A stretch of 64,000 bases of DNA. Source: Zygaena filipendulae (taxonomy: Eukaryota > Arthropoda > Insecta > Lepidoptera > Zygaenidae). Position 1 is the stretch's first letter; every line of letters begins with the position of its first letter. The translations under genes were made by a program, and so were the position numbers. The stretch lies in the NCBI GenBank assembly GCA_907165275.2, contig OU015658.1, forward strand, positions 2,802,501-2,866,500, in the 5' to 3' direction. Below, one piece after another: positions 1-9,828 of this stretch. Under the pieces are notes generated by a model. The model worked only from the letters and a program-made list of their open reading frames with translations, made no database searches and was not told the DNA's origin.

Positions 1-1293
1 AGAACGAGTTGTACCTACCTATATGTGGACTTGTTTAATATAAAACCAAACAGATTTTTAATTAAATTGTTGGTATTTAAAACACAAAACAATAGCTCTA
101 AGAGATTTAAGCCTATTTATTAAACATCGATTTATTAAAATTTCAACATACCTAAATAAAAATAAAAACCATTTTCAGCTCTATTTTAAGTAAAATTTTA
201 TCAGGGTTAGGTAATTTACAGATTTATGTTTAACGGTCAATAATTTTAACTTATACAACGTGTTAACGAATTAACTGAAAACCTGATACACACCGTTTAA
301 AAAAATAAACAATAATATGGTTAAAATATATTTTATGTCGAAAAAATTTATGCTTTAAAAGTTATTAAACAATAGTTTGGAGGTGACCTATCTACGAAAT
401 TCCAAGCGCTATGCCCGCGCCTACCGGTTCGATTTTTTTTTGCTGCGGGCGGCGTACACGTACGTATTGTATTATAAATAATTTAGACATGGGCTGGTAA
501 AAATGAAAAAATATAACCTATATTTAAACATAGTGCGATCGATTCGCTTGTCGATTCCGAGCAAACTACTTTCTAGTTTTCAGTTAATTCATTAACACGT
601 TGTATATAGGTAGGTATCTAGTTTAATACAAAACTAATACTACTGAAACACGTTTTAAATTCAGTCCCTGGCTTACAACGACGACCTTCTACGGCCGTTG
701 ATCTTAAAATATTACATCACCAAGTGGGAATTTTAGTGCTTTTTTGTGGGAACGTTGACACTTTTTTTAAATGTTTTAAATATTGCTTTATGCAGTAATA
801 AATTACATCTTTTAGATAGTTTAAAATAACTACAAAACTATGTTAATTATACTCGTAACTATATTTGTAAAAGTTGCTTTTAGCATCCGAGTGTCTTTTT
901 TTTCTTTTTCTTATTCAGAAAAATTAGTAGGTACATTAGTGCTAATACTAAGCACCTGGTAGATATACCTAATATAAAAGCGATAGCAACGTGGTTTTTA
1001 TTTAAAACAAAAAATATTAAATAGATTTTAGTGGGTACCTACCTACATACTGAATTGTAGAATTTTTTAGATTTAATTAAGAGAATGGCATTCTTAATCG
1101 TTCTCAATGAAGTGGTCTGAAAATGTTTGCACTGCTTATGCAATATAATACGAGTACTAGCTCTTTCCGGGTTCTTCTGCTTCAATGTTGAAATTTCCTC
1201 GCTAACATTTTGTATCGGCATAAAAAGATCTCACGCGATCTAAAGTAGGCACTCGTCACTTTATATCTACAAAATATCTCTTTGTAATATTAG
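1..1293. other. AT-rich sequence, no gene seen
   Basis: Reading frames are short and low-complexity. A small GC-richer patch at 395-470 (GCCCGCGCC, GCTGCGGGCGGCG) stands out from the AT-rich background. It contains a GGTTCGATTT string followed by a T run, but no matching A box. I see no repeat family or gene. Confidence 0.6.
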
Positions 1294-1466
1294 TAGCTAT
1301 TCCCCGCGGTCATACCCGCGTTCATTTAGAGATTCCCGCGGGAATTCCGAGAAAGTAACGTATATCCTTATCTGTACCCCTGACAACTTTTATTCAAAAT
1401 TTCACGATGATAGATTGAGTAGTTAAGCCGTGAAAACGTAACAAAGTAACAAACAAACGAAAGAAT
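1294..1466 (+). repeat. CCGCGG-headed interspersed repeat, type A
   Basis: This is the first copy of the window's commonest repeat. The plus-strand order is: CTAGCTGTTCCCCGCGG-like head; a CACCCGCGTTAATTT block; CCCGCGGGAATTCCG; TACCCCTGACAAC; AAATTTCATGATGATCGGTTGAG; a GGCGTGAAAGCGTAACAAACAAAC tail; and, in full copies, TTATAATATTAG at the end. It is short (170-200 bp) and non-coding. Similar elements are very common in Lepidoptera and are usually treated as SINE-like (compare Metulj of Heliconius), but I have not run a library search. This copy lacks the TTATAATATTAG end. Confidence 0.7.
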
Positions 1467-1729
1467 GCGTCATAGAAAGCGGAGATCTTCGTTTTCTCTT
1501 CTTAAAGTCAAACGTAGGCTTATATAGGTAGATCAATGTGGTGAAATAGTTATACAGTGTGTAATTGCTTCGCTGTTGTTATTTGCTTTTTTTATTTTTT
1601 TTTACTTTATTACATGGCTGTGGAAGCTAGTTCTTCAGCCGGATACATAGTATAATCAATATCTTTACAGAAAACAATTACCTACCTAACTAACAACTAC
1701 CTTCCTAACTAATAACTACCTAAAACAAG

Positions 1730-2433
1730 GTATCTAGCAGTGGCGAAGGGTGAAATATTGAGAGAGGCAACCCGGAAATCTATTTGGTACCTACTATAAA
1801 TACGTAATTTCAACTTATTAAACTATCTACTTACCGCAAATAGGTACCTAATTTCAACGTACGTCTGCGTAACTGCTTTCACTATCACTACACACAACAA
1901 AAAAAAAGTCCAACTTTAATACTAATCACTATTTAATACCAAGAAATAAATTCTAATAAGTACGTGACACTAACTAACAAATTCAAATTTTCAATTTTTT
2001 CGTCATAAACTCAAGTAGTCTGTCAACAGTCAACCAATAAGGATATTTGTTGAGACAGTAATAGAAAATGCGTGCGCGTGAGTGAAATGGAGAGAGTAAC
2101 TCGATTTGTAGCGGCTTACCAAAGTAGCTATTTTAGCCGGCTGCCTGCGACCTTGATGTGACGTCATGGCATTATTTTGTATGGAAGTTTAACTGCCAAA
2201 AAGCCGATCGCGCCAGCGGCTTGTTTTATAACAATTTGTTGTTGAAGAGCAAATTTTGTTGATAGTTTAGGCGTTTTGTAATGTTTTCTACTCAGTAGAG
2301 ATAATTTTTGACTACAAAAAATTACTGATTATGCCATTTCTAAATTACGGTAGAGAGAGTGGTTGTGTTCCCAACTTCTGAAGGGAAGCCGGTGGGAATC
2401 GGCTTGTATGGTACCTTCGCCACTGGTATCTAG
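1730..2433. mobile_element. Non-autonomous hAT-type DNA transposon with 8-bp TSD
   Basis: The element proper is 1738-2425 (688 bp). Its ends are the inverted pair CAGTGGCGAAGG (1738-1749) and CCTTCGCCACTG (2414-2425). It is flanked by a perfect 8-bp direct repeat GTATCTAG at 1730-1737 and 2426-2433. An 8-bp duplication with a CAGTGGCG-type terminus is characteristic of the hAT superfamily. No transposase frame is present, so it would need an enzyme supplied in trans. A sub-terminal GGCTTGTATGG motif near the right end recurs at about 31250, which suggests a second, degraded copy inside the LTR element. Confidence 0.85.
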
Positions 2434-3024
2434 TACCCATCTTAAAAATTTAAATTTTTTCCACAGTTTGACAGATGTAGCTGAATAAAGAGTTGTAAAA
2501 TCTAGGGTTGGTGTTCTGATGGGTTGCCATCCAAAAACGTAGAAAACCAGTATTTCAAGGTGGAAATATAAGGACACTACGGTTAAAAAACAGGACGTAG
2601 AATTGTAGTACTAGAGCAGTAGTTCATTTATAGTAATACTAGCTGATTTACAGTAATACTAGATGATTAAGGCACGCATAGAGGCCAATGATGTTTACGC
2701 AATGAAAACAGGGTCAATAACACTCAAATAAAGTTACAATTATTTTATGAATCTTCAGTTAAATTATACCGGGCTCATCGATAAAATGTAAGATTGAAAG
2801 CAGTATAATGGCGCGTGAATTTTAAAATCTGGTCGCTTTAGAAACCCAGGACGCGACTTAAAAAGTATTCAGGATAAGAGTACGCAGAAATCATGGAATG
2901 TCCTGGGGAAACAGGATGTTTGGCAAATGGCAACTCTATTGTAATGTTACGTTTGAGGCAGAGCCAAGGCCTGTGTTGTGCCGATCGGTACGAGTTTTAT
3001 CAATTTGACCAACGGTTAATTACA
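2434..3024. other. No recognisable feature
   Basis: AT-rich single-copy-looking sequence. A short near-duplicate TTTACAGTAATACTAG pair lies at about 2627-2662. No gene seen. Confidence 0.5.
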
Positions 3025-3252
3025 GCAGGGTCCTTATTCACTATGACTAACAACATTCCTTGCCCATAACGCGCGTCCCAAAAACGCATTTCCAAACGTT
3101 CTAAATGCCAAGATATTAGGAATTATTATCCTTAACGTTTTAAATGTATATTTTGGCAGAAAAAACTTCTTCGATTACGAGGGAAAAAGACAGTTTTTGC
3201 GGCGTCTTATCTTAGCGCGGCGTGTTATGGTCATAGTGAATAAGGGCCCAGG
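3025..3252. mobile_element. Palindromic MITE, family M1 copy 1
   Basis: The ends are inverted copies of a CCTGGGTCCTTATTCACTATGAC-like terminus (left GCAGGGTCCTTATTC, right GAATAAGGGCCCAGG). GTTATGG/CCATAAC and ACGCGCG blocks lie just inside. A second copy lies at 20375-20574 in the opposite orientation and shares the same interior landmarks (AACATTCCTTGCCCATAACGC and its complement). There is no coding capacity. The size and palindromic ends point to a miniature DNA transposon; I could not define a target duplication. Confidence 0.7.
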
Positions 3253-3730
3253 TGTACCTACAAACTCATTTAAATCACTTCGAATTCTTCTCTCCAATCT
3301 CCGCTCTACGTACAAACTATAATTTTTGAAGTTACGAAAAAAAAATTTATATCTTAACACGAAAATTGTACGCAAGTAATATTCCTGCGGCGGTTATCTA
3401 AACTTTCGACAAAAAACGTGGCCTCGGGCAGAGGTTTCAAACATTCGGTCGAACAGGTATTACTTTTGACGCCGTAATAATGTAAAATGATGGGCCATTT
3501 TTTTATGTATGGCGGCTAGGTACTATGATTTTTACGTAACAATTTTATGTATCGTTATAAAGAAATTTAATACGATAAACCTATATCTATGTACTATTAA
3601 CTTACCTTACACTCTAATGCTTGCGGCATTTTACCATTACCTATGGACACTTTTATTGCTTTTATATATAATATAATAATGTTATTGAGATAATCTATTG
3701 CTAATGTGTTATTATTCTTACTAATAGGTA
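3253..3730. other. No recognisable feature
   Basis: AT-rich spacer between two repeats. No gene or repeat recognised. Confidence 0.5.
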
Positions 3731-4010
3731 TTATAAATGCGAAAGTGAGTTTGTTTGTTACGCTTTCACAGCTAAACGGCTCAACCGATCACCACGAGAG
3801 AAGGACATGTGCTACTTTTTATCCAAAAATTTTTACGGCAATTTCGAAATTAATGCGGAAGAAAGTACATTAAATTTTGCATACTATATCTACCCACACG
3901 TTTTCAAGGGTAGGTACAGAAAGAAATTAAGGGTAGTAAGTTCTTTTATTTCGGAATAACCGCGTGATCTCCGACACCAAGGCGGGCGAAACCGCGGGTA
4001 ACAGCTAGTA
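3731..4010 (-). repeat. CCGCGG-headed repeat, type A, long minus copy
   Basis: On the plus strand it starts TTATAAATGCGAAAGTGAGTT and ends ACCGCGGGTAACAGCTAGTA, so both family ends are present. At 280 bp it is longer than a standard copy, with extra sequence in the middle. Confidence 0.75.
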
Positions 4011-4840
4011 TGACAATAAAGCATGTTTCTTCTTTGATTCGGTAACGAAAAGGTAGAAACGCTACTACAAACAGAAACTCATTCCTATGATTACTTTTGT
4101 AAAAAAATGAAAAATCTAGACTTTTATTTTATTACAAACTAAAACGCATTATTTATAACTACTGATGTGAAAATGTTTTTATTTGTATTTTTTTTTCATT
4201 AAATTTTCACGTCACATAGAAGCAATGAATTGATTTGATTTTTTGGACAGACATTATTGGAGAGCTGGGAAGTGACGGAATGCTGTGAAGTCTCGTGGTC
4301 ATCCAAAAATATAAACAAGCGCAAACAACAACATAGCTCAAAAAACTACTAGGTATAATAGAGAATTCTATACAAAATAAAATTGAATACAATATTTTGA
4401 TTTTTAATTCTTTTATTAAATTTTTTTTCCCACATGTTATCCAGCCCTGACTGGAGAGGTGTAGTGTTACATCTAGGATGGGGTTGGAATTTTTACCTGA
4501 GCGATTTATGTGACCTCTGCACCTGTGCCCCTCCAGCTACGCCGTGATGGTTGGTCACGTCTACTCTAACACTGTTATAATAAACTATAGAGTTGTTGGC
4601 GGCTCCGCTTGCGTTCATAGTACTTCAAGCAGTTTCCAATTAACATAACTCTTTATTTCTATGAACCTAATAACAATGGAATAAAGCAGGAAGGCGACTG
4701 ATAAAACCTCTGTTTGTCCCGTAACAAAAGGTGGAGGTAAAGACAATAAATAAAAATAAATAAATGTGGAGTTTTCCTGTAGTTTAATCCATACAATTGT
4801 TGAGAATTCGAAAGTAACTCTGTCTGGAAGTGTGTCACCA
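4011..4840. other. Mostly unassigned; short GC-richer block
   Basis: 4430-4640 is less AT-rich (CCAGCCCTGACTGGAGAGG, CCCCTCCAGCTACGCC) and contains a short CCAG..CTGG dyad. It has no open frame of note and could be the remnant of a mobile element. The rest is AT-rich. Confidence 0.4.
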
Positions 4841-4990
4841 TTTCACACCTTAACTACTCAACCGATCGTCTTGAAGTTTTTTCTACACGTTGACAGAGAC
4901 ACAGAAAATAGGATAGGTAGGTACTTTTAATCCCGAAATTCATGCGAAAATTTCTAAATTAACGCGAATGAAACCGCAGGTTACAGCTAG
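4841..4990 (-). repeat. CCGCGG-headed repeat, degraded minus copy
   Basis: Recognised by TTTCACACCTTAACTACTC, CACGTTGACAG and the end ACCGCAGGTTACAGCTAG. More diverged than most copies. Confidence 0.6.
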
Positions 4991-5702
4991 TACATAAAAG
5001 ATTTTATACATATTAGTGGAGTGGTAAGTGGTAAGTGGTAGAGTGTTGACAAATCCTTTCAACGTCAGTTTTTTTTATAGTGACTCGATAAGTTCTACCG
5101 CAAGCACTAGAGAATCATATCATTTGGTTAGGCTGGGAACATAAGCACAAAGCAGTGAATATTAACGTTGATGCACATTTGAATACGGACCTCTTAAACC
5201 TACACCTGTGTCGAAACTCCCTGGCACTGCATCCAGTACCTCAATTTGAAGCAATATGTACCTTAAATTCACCCGCATAAGGTACCGTTTTAATTTAACT
5301 GATGGTATTTCTATTTATCGACGAAGTAAAACATAGTCGCCTGCGCATACATTAAAGTGCCATAGCAAGTAAATCCTTTCGACTGCAAGTAAAAGGTGTC
5401 ATACATCGAAATTTACTTAGAAACGTGTAAACAACAGTACCTATGTGAAACGTGTATAGAGCCGTGTCGAGTGCATTTCCTAGTCTAAGTAACCTGACAA
5501 AGAGTAGTAGCAGGATTGTGTGGTCAATGGACGTTGGTCACCACTCACCATTGACTTGTCAGTCACAGGACTTTAAAAGGGTTTCGATCAAGATTCCATT
5601 GTCGTAGCAATGACTGACAAACTGCTTCGTGATACATCCTATGTACTTATATGCTTAAAGTTCACATGCTAAACTCCGATATAAATTGAGATAGGTCCAA
5701 CA
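4991..5702. other. No recognisable feature
   Basis: A short GTGGTAAGTGGTAAGTGGTA tandem lies at 5021-5040. Nothing else recognised. Confidence 0.5.
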
Positions 5703-6076
5703 GTGTAATAGTTTAGCTTGATACAATCGCAACAACAAACTTAGTCGTGCTTAATGCCATCAGATTGAATTCCATCAGCAGGGCAATTATGTAACGTTTG
5801 TTGACATCATATTTCAGTTTCGTTCTGGAAAAATAGCGATTTTTGTTATTAATCAAGTTCAAGTTTAGGCAGCTTCAATGTTTGAAGTATGTTTATGTTG
5901 GTTGATTGCTAGATGTTGTAGGTTTCAAAACGTGCATAATATTGTAATCGCAAAACCGCCATGTTTTTGATTGCAACCGAAAAATGATGGAAACAAACGT
6001 TACATAATTGCCCTGCTGATGGAATTCAATCTGATGGCATTTGTTGTTGCGATTGTATCAAGCTAAACTATTACAC
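5703..6076. mobile_element. Nested palindromic element, family M2 copy 1
   Basis: Long inverted repeat: the left arm (5703-5800) and right arm (5991-6076) match base for base across about 85 positions, apart from a 14-bp insertion (5740-5753) in the left arm. The inner part (about 5779-6015) is related over its whole length to 53093-53335, including the ends CAATTATGTAACGTTTGTT and the interior GGTTGATTGCTAGATGTTG. Two nested units are therefore likely: an outer palindrome and an inner MITE. There is no coding sequence. The RNA of this region would fold into a long hairpin. Confidence 0.75.
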
Positions 6077-7084
6077 ATAATAGCCCCTCTGGTAATATAC
6101 AAAGTAGGTACCATCTATCTCTCACCATGTTTTTAATATTTATTTTAATAATTCACTTCACAACACAGACTTGATCCCACACTAGGCTATATATAAGCTT
6201 GTGTAGCGAAATTACCCATAGTACTTAACGAGGAACTTCTTTGAAAAAAGTTAGGTTCGTTATAGATTTGCGTTTACATTACACAAATAGAGAATCAAGC
6301 TATTATGTTGAATCACTTCCTTTTGCCTATAATTGGCTAAGTTTCATGTTTTTTTGTACAGATTTCTGATGGCAATAAACAATTTTATTATCATTATGTA
6401 GAAATTTGAACTTTTGAATTCTTTTTGGCTAGACCGGTATGTAGTAGTTGACAGCCACGGGCCAAAGCCAAGTGGAGGTCAATTATTATTATTTATTTTA
6501 TACTGTTATTGTCTAGTGTCTACTTAGTACCAGAACGGTTTTAATAATTAATAAATCAAAACAACGAGAGTCCACTTCTTGTGCATGTTGTGTAATTATG
6601 CCTACAAAAGATGTATACTTAATTTTAATTTTCCATTTCGTTCATATGCCAATGTTATATGTACTTAGTTACTTACACAACCACGATCCAATAAAGTCTT
6701 CAATACGTCATCAATTAGTCGAATGTATTCAAACAATCGAACGGACCAATTAATACATGTTATTTGTCGAGCAAACAGCTCAATAACCCACCGATGCGCC
6801 TGCCCCTGTAACCGCACACTGCTGCAACTATGTTGCTAATTCCGCATCACATCAAACGTTAATTTATTCTTCCGTGTGTTTTGCAAACAAACCAAATTGG
6901 GCATAATCGACCAATAATATGACTTAGTGGTTGTGTATATAATCATGATGCATATATTTTACACTGTAAATAAAAATCTTAAAATAGGCAAATTTAAAAA
7001 ATAAGTACATAGTTATGACAAACTAGCAATTTCTTATCGTCGTAAAAGAAAAAGAAAAATTGCTAATGTAAATATTATATAATT
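6077..7084. other. Spacer with a SINE tail fragment
   Basis: 6140-6215 resembles the tail of the tRNA-derived SINE (minus orientation: CACTTCACAACACAGACTTGATCCC then CACACTAGGC, compare 7540-7580). The remainder is AT-rich with no gene. Confidence 0.45.
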
Positions 7085-7100
7085 TAATATATATTTTATT

Positions 7101-7135
<35 letters not shown>

Positions 7136-7200
7136 CTAATTTATAAACATTGTAATAACTTGACGGTGCTACATAAACCTTTTTAGGTTTTTATGCGTAA
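7085..7200 (-). repeat. Probable LINE 3' end with (AAAT)n tail
   Basis: A (TTTA)n run at about 7090-7135, followed by a short non-repetitive block. Read on the minus strand this is a 3' UTR ending in (AAAT)n, like the plus-strand cases at 26325-26446 and 40600-40652. No coding remains. Confidence 0.4.
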
Positions 7201-7524
7201 ATAGGTATAAAATGCAATATTAGTTTTTCTTAAGAATGTCAAAAAAATTATCGGTCCTAAAACAACGTTGTAATTAGTAATTTCATATTTAGTTTAATTT
7301 AACACTGAAAATAAATGTTTTTAAACTGTGTTTTAATTAATTATTTCCCCCAAAATTAGGTGCAAAAAAACTTCCAAGCAAGACGAGATCGGGCGCGAAT
7401 ATGCCAATGCGTTTGGTGGCAATCGACTCTATGCTTTCCGTGGAGGTTTTATGCCATTTTCCAAGGAAAACAAAATTAGAAGCCAATCTTAGGATTTTAT
7501 TTTGCTTTTGTTTATAGATTGTTC
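7201..7524. other. No recognisable feature
   Basis: AT-rich. The 71-codon minus frame here has no recognisable domain and is not supported as a gene. Confidence 0.5.
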
Positions 7525-7762
7525 TAATAATAATAATAACAATCCACATCACAACACGCAGATCTACTTGATCCCCAGCTATTATTAGCCTGTGTCGGGG
7601 AAACCAAGCAAACGTGGTATATACTACATAGAATTACTTATATATTATACTATATATATAAACACACCTAGACTGGAAAATGGAACCCTGTGTTAATCAC
7701 GCGGAACCCCTTGATTAGCGGGTAGGCATGGTGACCTCTGCGCCAATCGGGTCGTCTAATCA
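7525..7762 (-). repeat. tRNA-derived SINE, family S copy 1
   Basis: On the minus strand it begins GACGACCCGATTGGCGCAGAGG. TGGCGCAGAGG (7735-7745) is a pol III A-box-like motif. A degenerate B-box position follows (GGGGTTCCGCG instead of GGTTCGANTCC, about 7700-7712). The body continues with a CGTTTGCTTGGTTTCC block, CCGACACAGGCTA and a short ATT-rich tail. The order and wording match the better preserved copy at 31640-31905 (GACGACCAGATTGGCGTAG, GTTTCCACGACACAGGCTA). The B box looks inactive. Confidence 0.75.
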
Positions 7763-8881
7763 AAGTACAATTAGAATGTATCGGTCAACAGCCTTATAAC
7801 ACTGACGAACAAACGACCACACAACCACAAAACCCATGACCAAACGAGTTGGTCGGTTTCAATTTAAATAAATAAGTAAAACTGCAATCTGCATACCTTA
7901 TCGACTTCCTGCCTGGCGGGCAAATCTAGTGTGCCCATTTAGATAACCTAACTAGACGGCACAATTGACGAGCCAATACCATTATCAGAGACAGAGCCGG
8001 ACTCTATGTAAATAGAGAATTGCTGTTTATAAACATAGAGATATAGAGATACCGCAGGTTGCTCTTTGATCCCTCAAAATAATGATGCCGCCTCCTGATA
8101 CCCACTGTCCCTTACAGATATAGAAAGGCAATTTTCAACCAGCTATTGCAGAATATTTGTTCAATCTGCAATCATTACTTGTAATAATTTATTAACAATT
8201 TGTATTTTATTTAGCAGTTGGACGAGGCGCGTTTCATGTAGAGCTAAAAGCAGCAGAAAGCTCTTGAATTCGAAAACGGACCTGCCCCATTAGTCAGGAT
8301 GGCAAGAAAGGTATCGTCATGTCACGTGGTCAAGAAAAATCATTCAGTCAAAAGTTCAATTTTTAGTGGCCTGCAGACCTGTCACAAGATGGACCGAGGA
8401 TCTGATGGGCTCTCCACCGTTACAACGACGGACATTTTTAAGGTAAATTTGCTTTTTCTTTTACCACAATTTCAAAAGTTCCATAGTAAGATGTATGTAC
8501 ACAATGTCATTGATAACTAGTAGTCACTTGATTTTCAAAGTTCGCTCAAGACCTCTCTGTTTTGAGACAAAAAGGATCCTATATTATGATACTTGAAAAC
8601 TAGACAGCTTACATTGCGGTTCTTTGCTTCTATAGAATACTTAGTTATATTAGCGTAGAATACTTAAGATTTCTGACGTTTTTAGGATATTTTTGTTGTC
8701 TCTTGAAGACTGAACCTTAAGACTTGGTGTCTGCGTAACGGTCTCTTGGAACCGGCACGTGAGAACCGATGTCGCCGATGCACTATCCGTGTGCACAGAC
8801 TGTTGGTACTGCACAGTGCACACACCGCCACCTCCTGGTCCAAGGCATGAGGGTCAAGCGGAAGCGGAATCTAAACCTCTA
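7763..8881. other. Unassigned, some GC-richer coding-like patches
   Basis: 8220-8445 and 8740-8875 are less AT-rich than their surroundings and hold short frames (73 and 60 codons, the second Cys- and Pro-rich). I recognise no domain. They could be degraded mobile-element coding sequence, since a LINE fragment and a SINE follow directly. Confidence 0.35.
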
Positions 8882-8956
8882 AATAATAATAAGGTAATAA
8901 TAACACTTCACAACACACAGGTCAATTCGATCCCACGCTAAGCTTTATAACGTGTG
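8882..8956 (-). repeat. SINE family S copy 3, tail part (split by insertion)
   Basis: CACTTCACAACACACAGG and GATCCCACGCTAAGC match the tail of the SINE at 7525-7762. The element resumes at 12649-12690 with TTGTGGAAACCAAGCAAAC, exactly the next block of the SINE. The two halves are separated by a LINE and a DNA transposon. The last seven bases here, ACGTGTG (8950-8956), recur at 12642-12648 as the LINE target duplication. Confidence 0.75.
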
Positions 8957-9210
8957 AGAGTGCGGAGAGTGCGCGCAAAAGCTCTTTGAGCTGGTCCCTC
9001 CATCTCCCTTCAAAATGCGAACTACCAGAGCAACGGCGGGCTTCCATCCCTATACGGCAGATATTCCACCAATCCGCATGAAACGACTTGCTTCGTCTGC
9101 ATTATGCGTACCGCTAGGGATTGGAATGACCTGCCGGAGTCTGTGTTTCCCCCGAACTACAATTTGGACCTCTTCAAGAGCAGAGTGAACAGGTACTTAA
9201 TTGGCAGACG
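8957..9210 (+). pseudogene. LINE reverse transcriptase C-terminal fragment, part 1
   Basis: A 5'-truncated non-LTR retrotransposon. In one frame it reads AQKLFELVPPSPFKMRTTR, then HPYTADIPPIRMKRLASS. After a frameshift near 9095-9105 it continues MRTARDWNDLPESVFP, then YNLDLFKSRVNRYLIGR. The order 'HPY..IPPIR.KR..ASS..RTARDWN.LPESVFP..YNL..FK.RVNR.L' is the usual carboxy end of ORF2 in Jockey/CR1-like LINEs, downstream of the polymerase domain. The frameshift makes it dead. The frame is cut by the DNA transposon after GGC AGA CG. Across the insertion the codons continue GT GTA ACA CCT TAG, so the stop codon lies at 12572-12574, just past the transposon. Confidence 0.85.
9205..9210 (+). repeat. 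Target-site duplication CAGACG, left copy
   Basis: CAGACG lies directly before the transposon end GGGCATTTCACG. The same six bases follow the other end at 12559-12564. Removing the transposon plus one copy restores the LINE reading frame through to its stop codon, which independently supports the boundary and the 6-bp length. Confidence 0.85.
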
Positions 9211-9740
9211 GGGCATTTCACGTGAAGCGGGCAGGCCAAAACAGGGTCACACTTCCGATTTCAGTTATATTTGAGAATGTTATACCTGTACATGTTCTCA
9301 ACACAGATACAAAATATTTTTAAAGTGGCGAACCTAGTTTACGAGATATCGGTCTTTGAAGATTTCAGTTACGGTGAGTTATGGACTACTTCAAATGCCA
9401 TTATGCGGCTTAAAAAAGATGCAGAAAAATATTTTTGCCACTGGATTCTATACTTTGTTATATGACTTTTTAAACCTTATAATTGAATTTACAATATTTT
9501 TATTAAATAGCTGAAAAAAAAAGAAAAAAATTTTTATTTTTTATTTTTTACAATCTCGGCATTTTTTTATATTTTTTTTAGTATATTAGAAATAAAGCTT
9601 ATATCATATTCATAATCCATGCCAAGTTTCATAATGGGCCGCGCAGTCGTTTAGGAGCTATTTGTGTTTAAAACCGAAAGGAGGCGGCGGCGGCTCCTTA
9701 CTCGCGTGTAGTCAGTCACCGCTACTTACATGGTAGGTCA
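9211..9740 (+). repeat. Left terminal inverted repeat (530 bp)
   Basis: It begins with GGGCATTTCACGTGAAG, which contains the palindrome TTCACGTGAA. It includes a 62-64-codon frame (about 9271-9465) that is identical in the other arm, so every copy carries it twice, facing inward. The inner third has a GC-rich block (AAGGAGGCGGCGGCGGC) and ends CTTACATGGTAGGTCA. A TTTTATTTTTTATT stretch near 9533 gives AATAAA signals on the minus strand and may end the transposase transcript. Confidence 0.9.
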
Positions 9741-9828
9741 TATAAATGTTTTTTTTTTTTGGTTTGATAGAGATCTTAGGGTATCTAATAATTATAACAA
9801 AGAATAAGGTATTAGGTAATTCATCGGT

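Noticed and set aside
420..436. B-box-like GGTTCGATTT followed by a T run (tRNA or SINE)
   Set aside because: No A box at tRNA spacing and no cloverleaf pairing.
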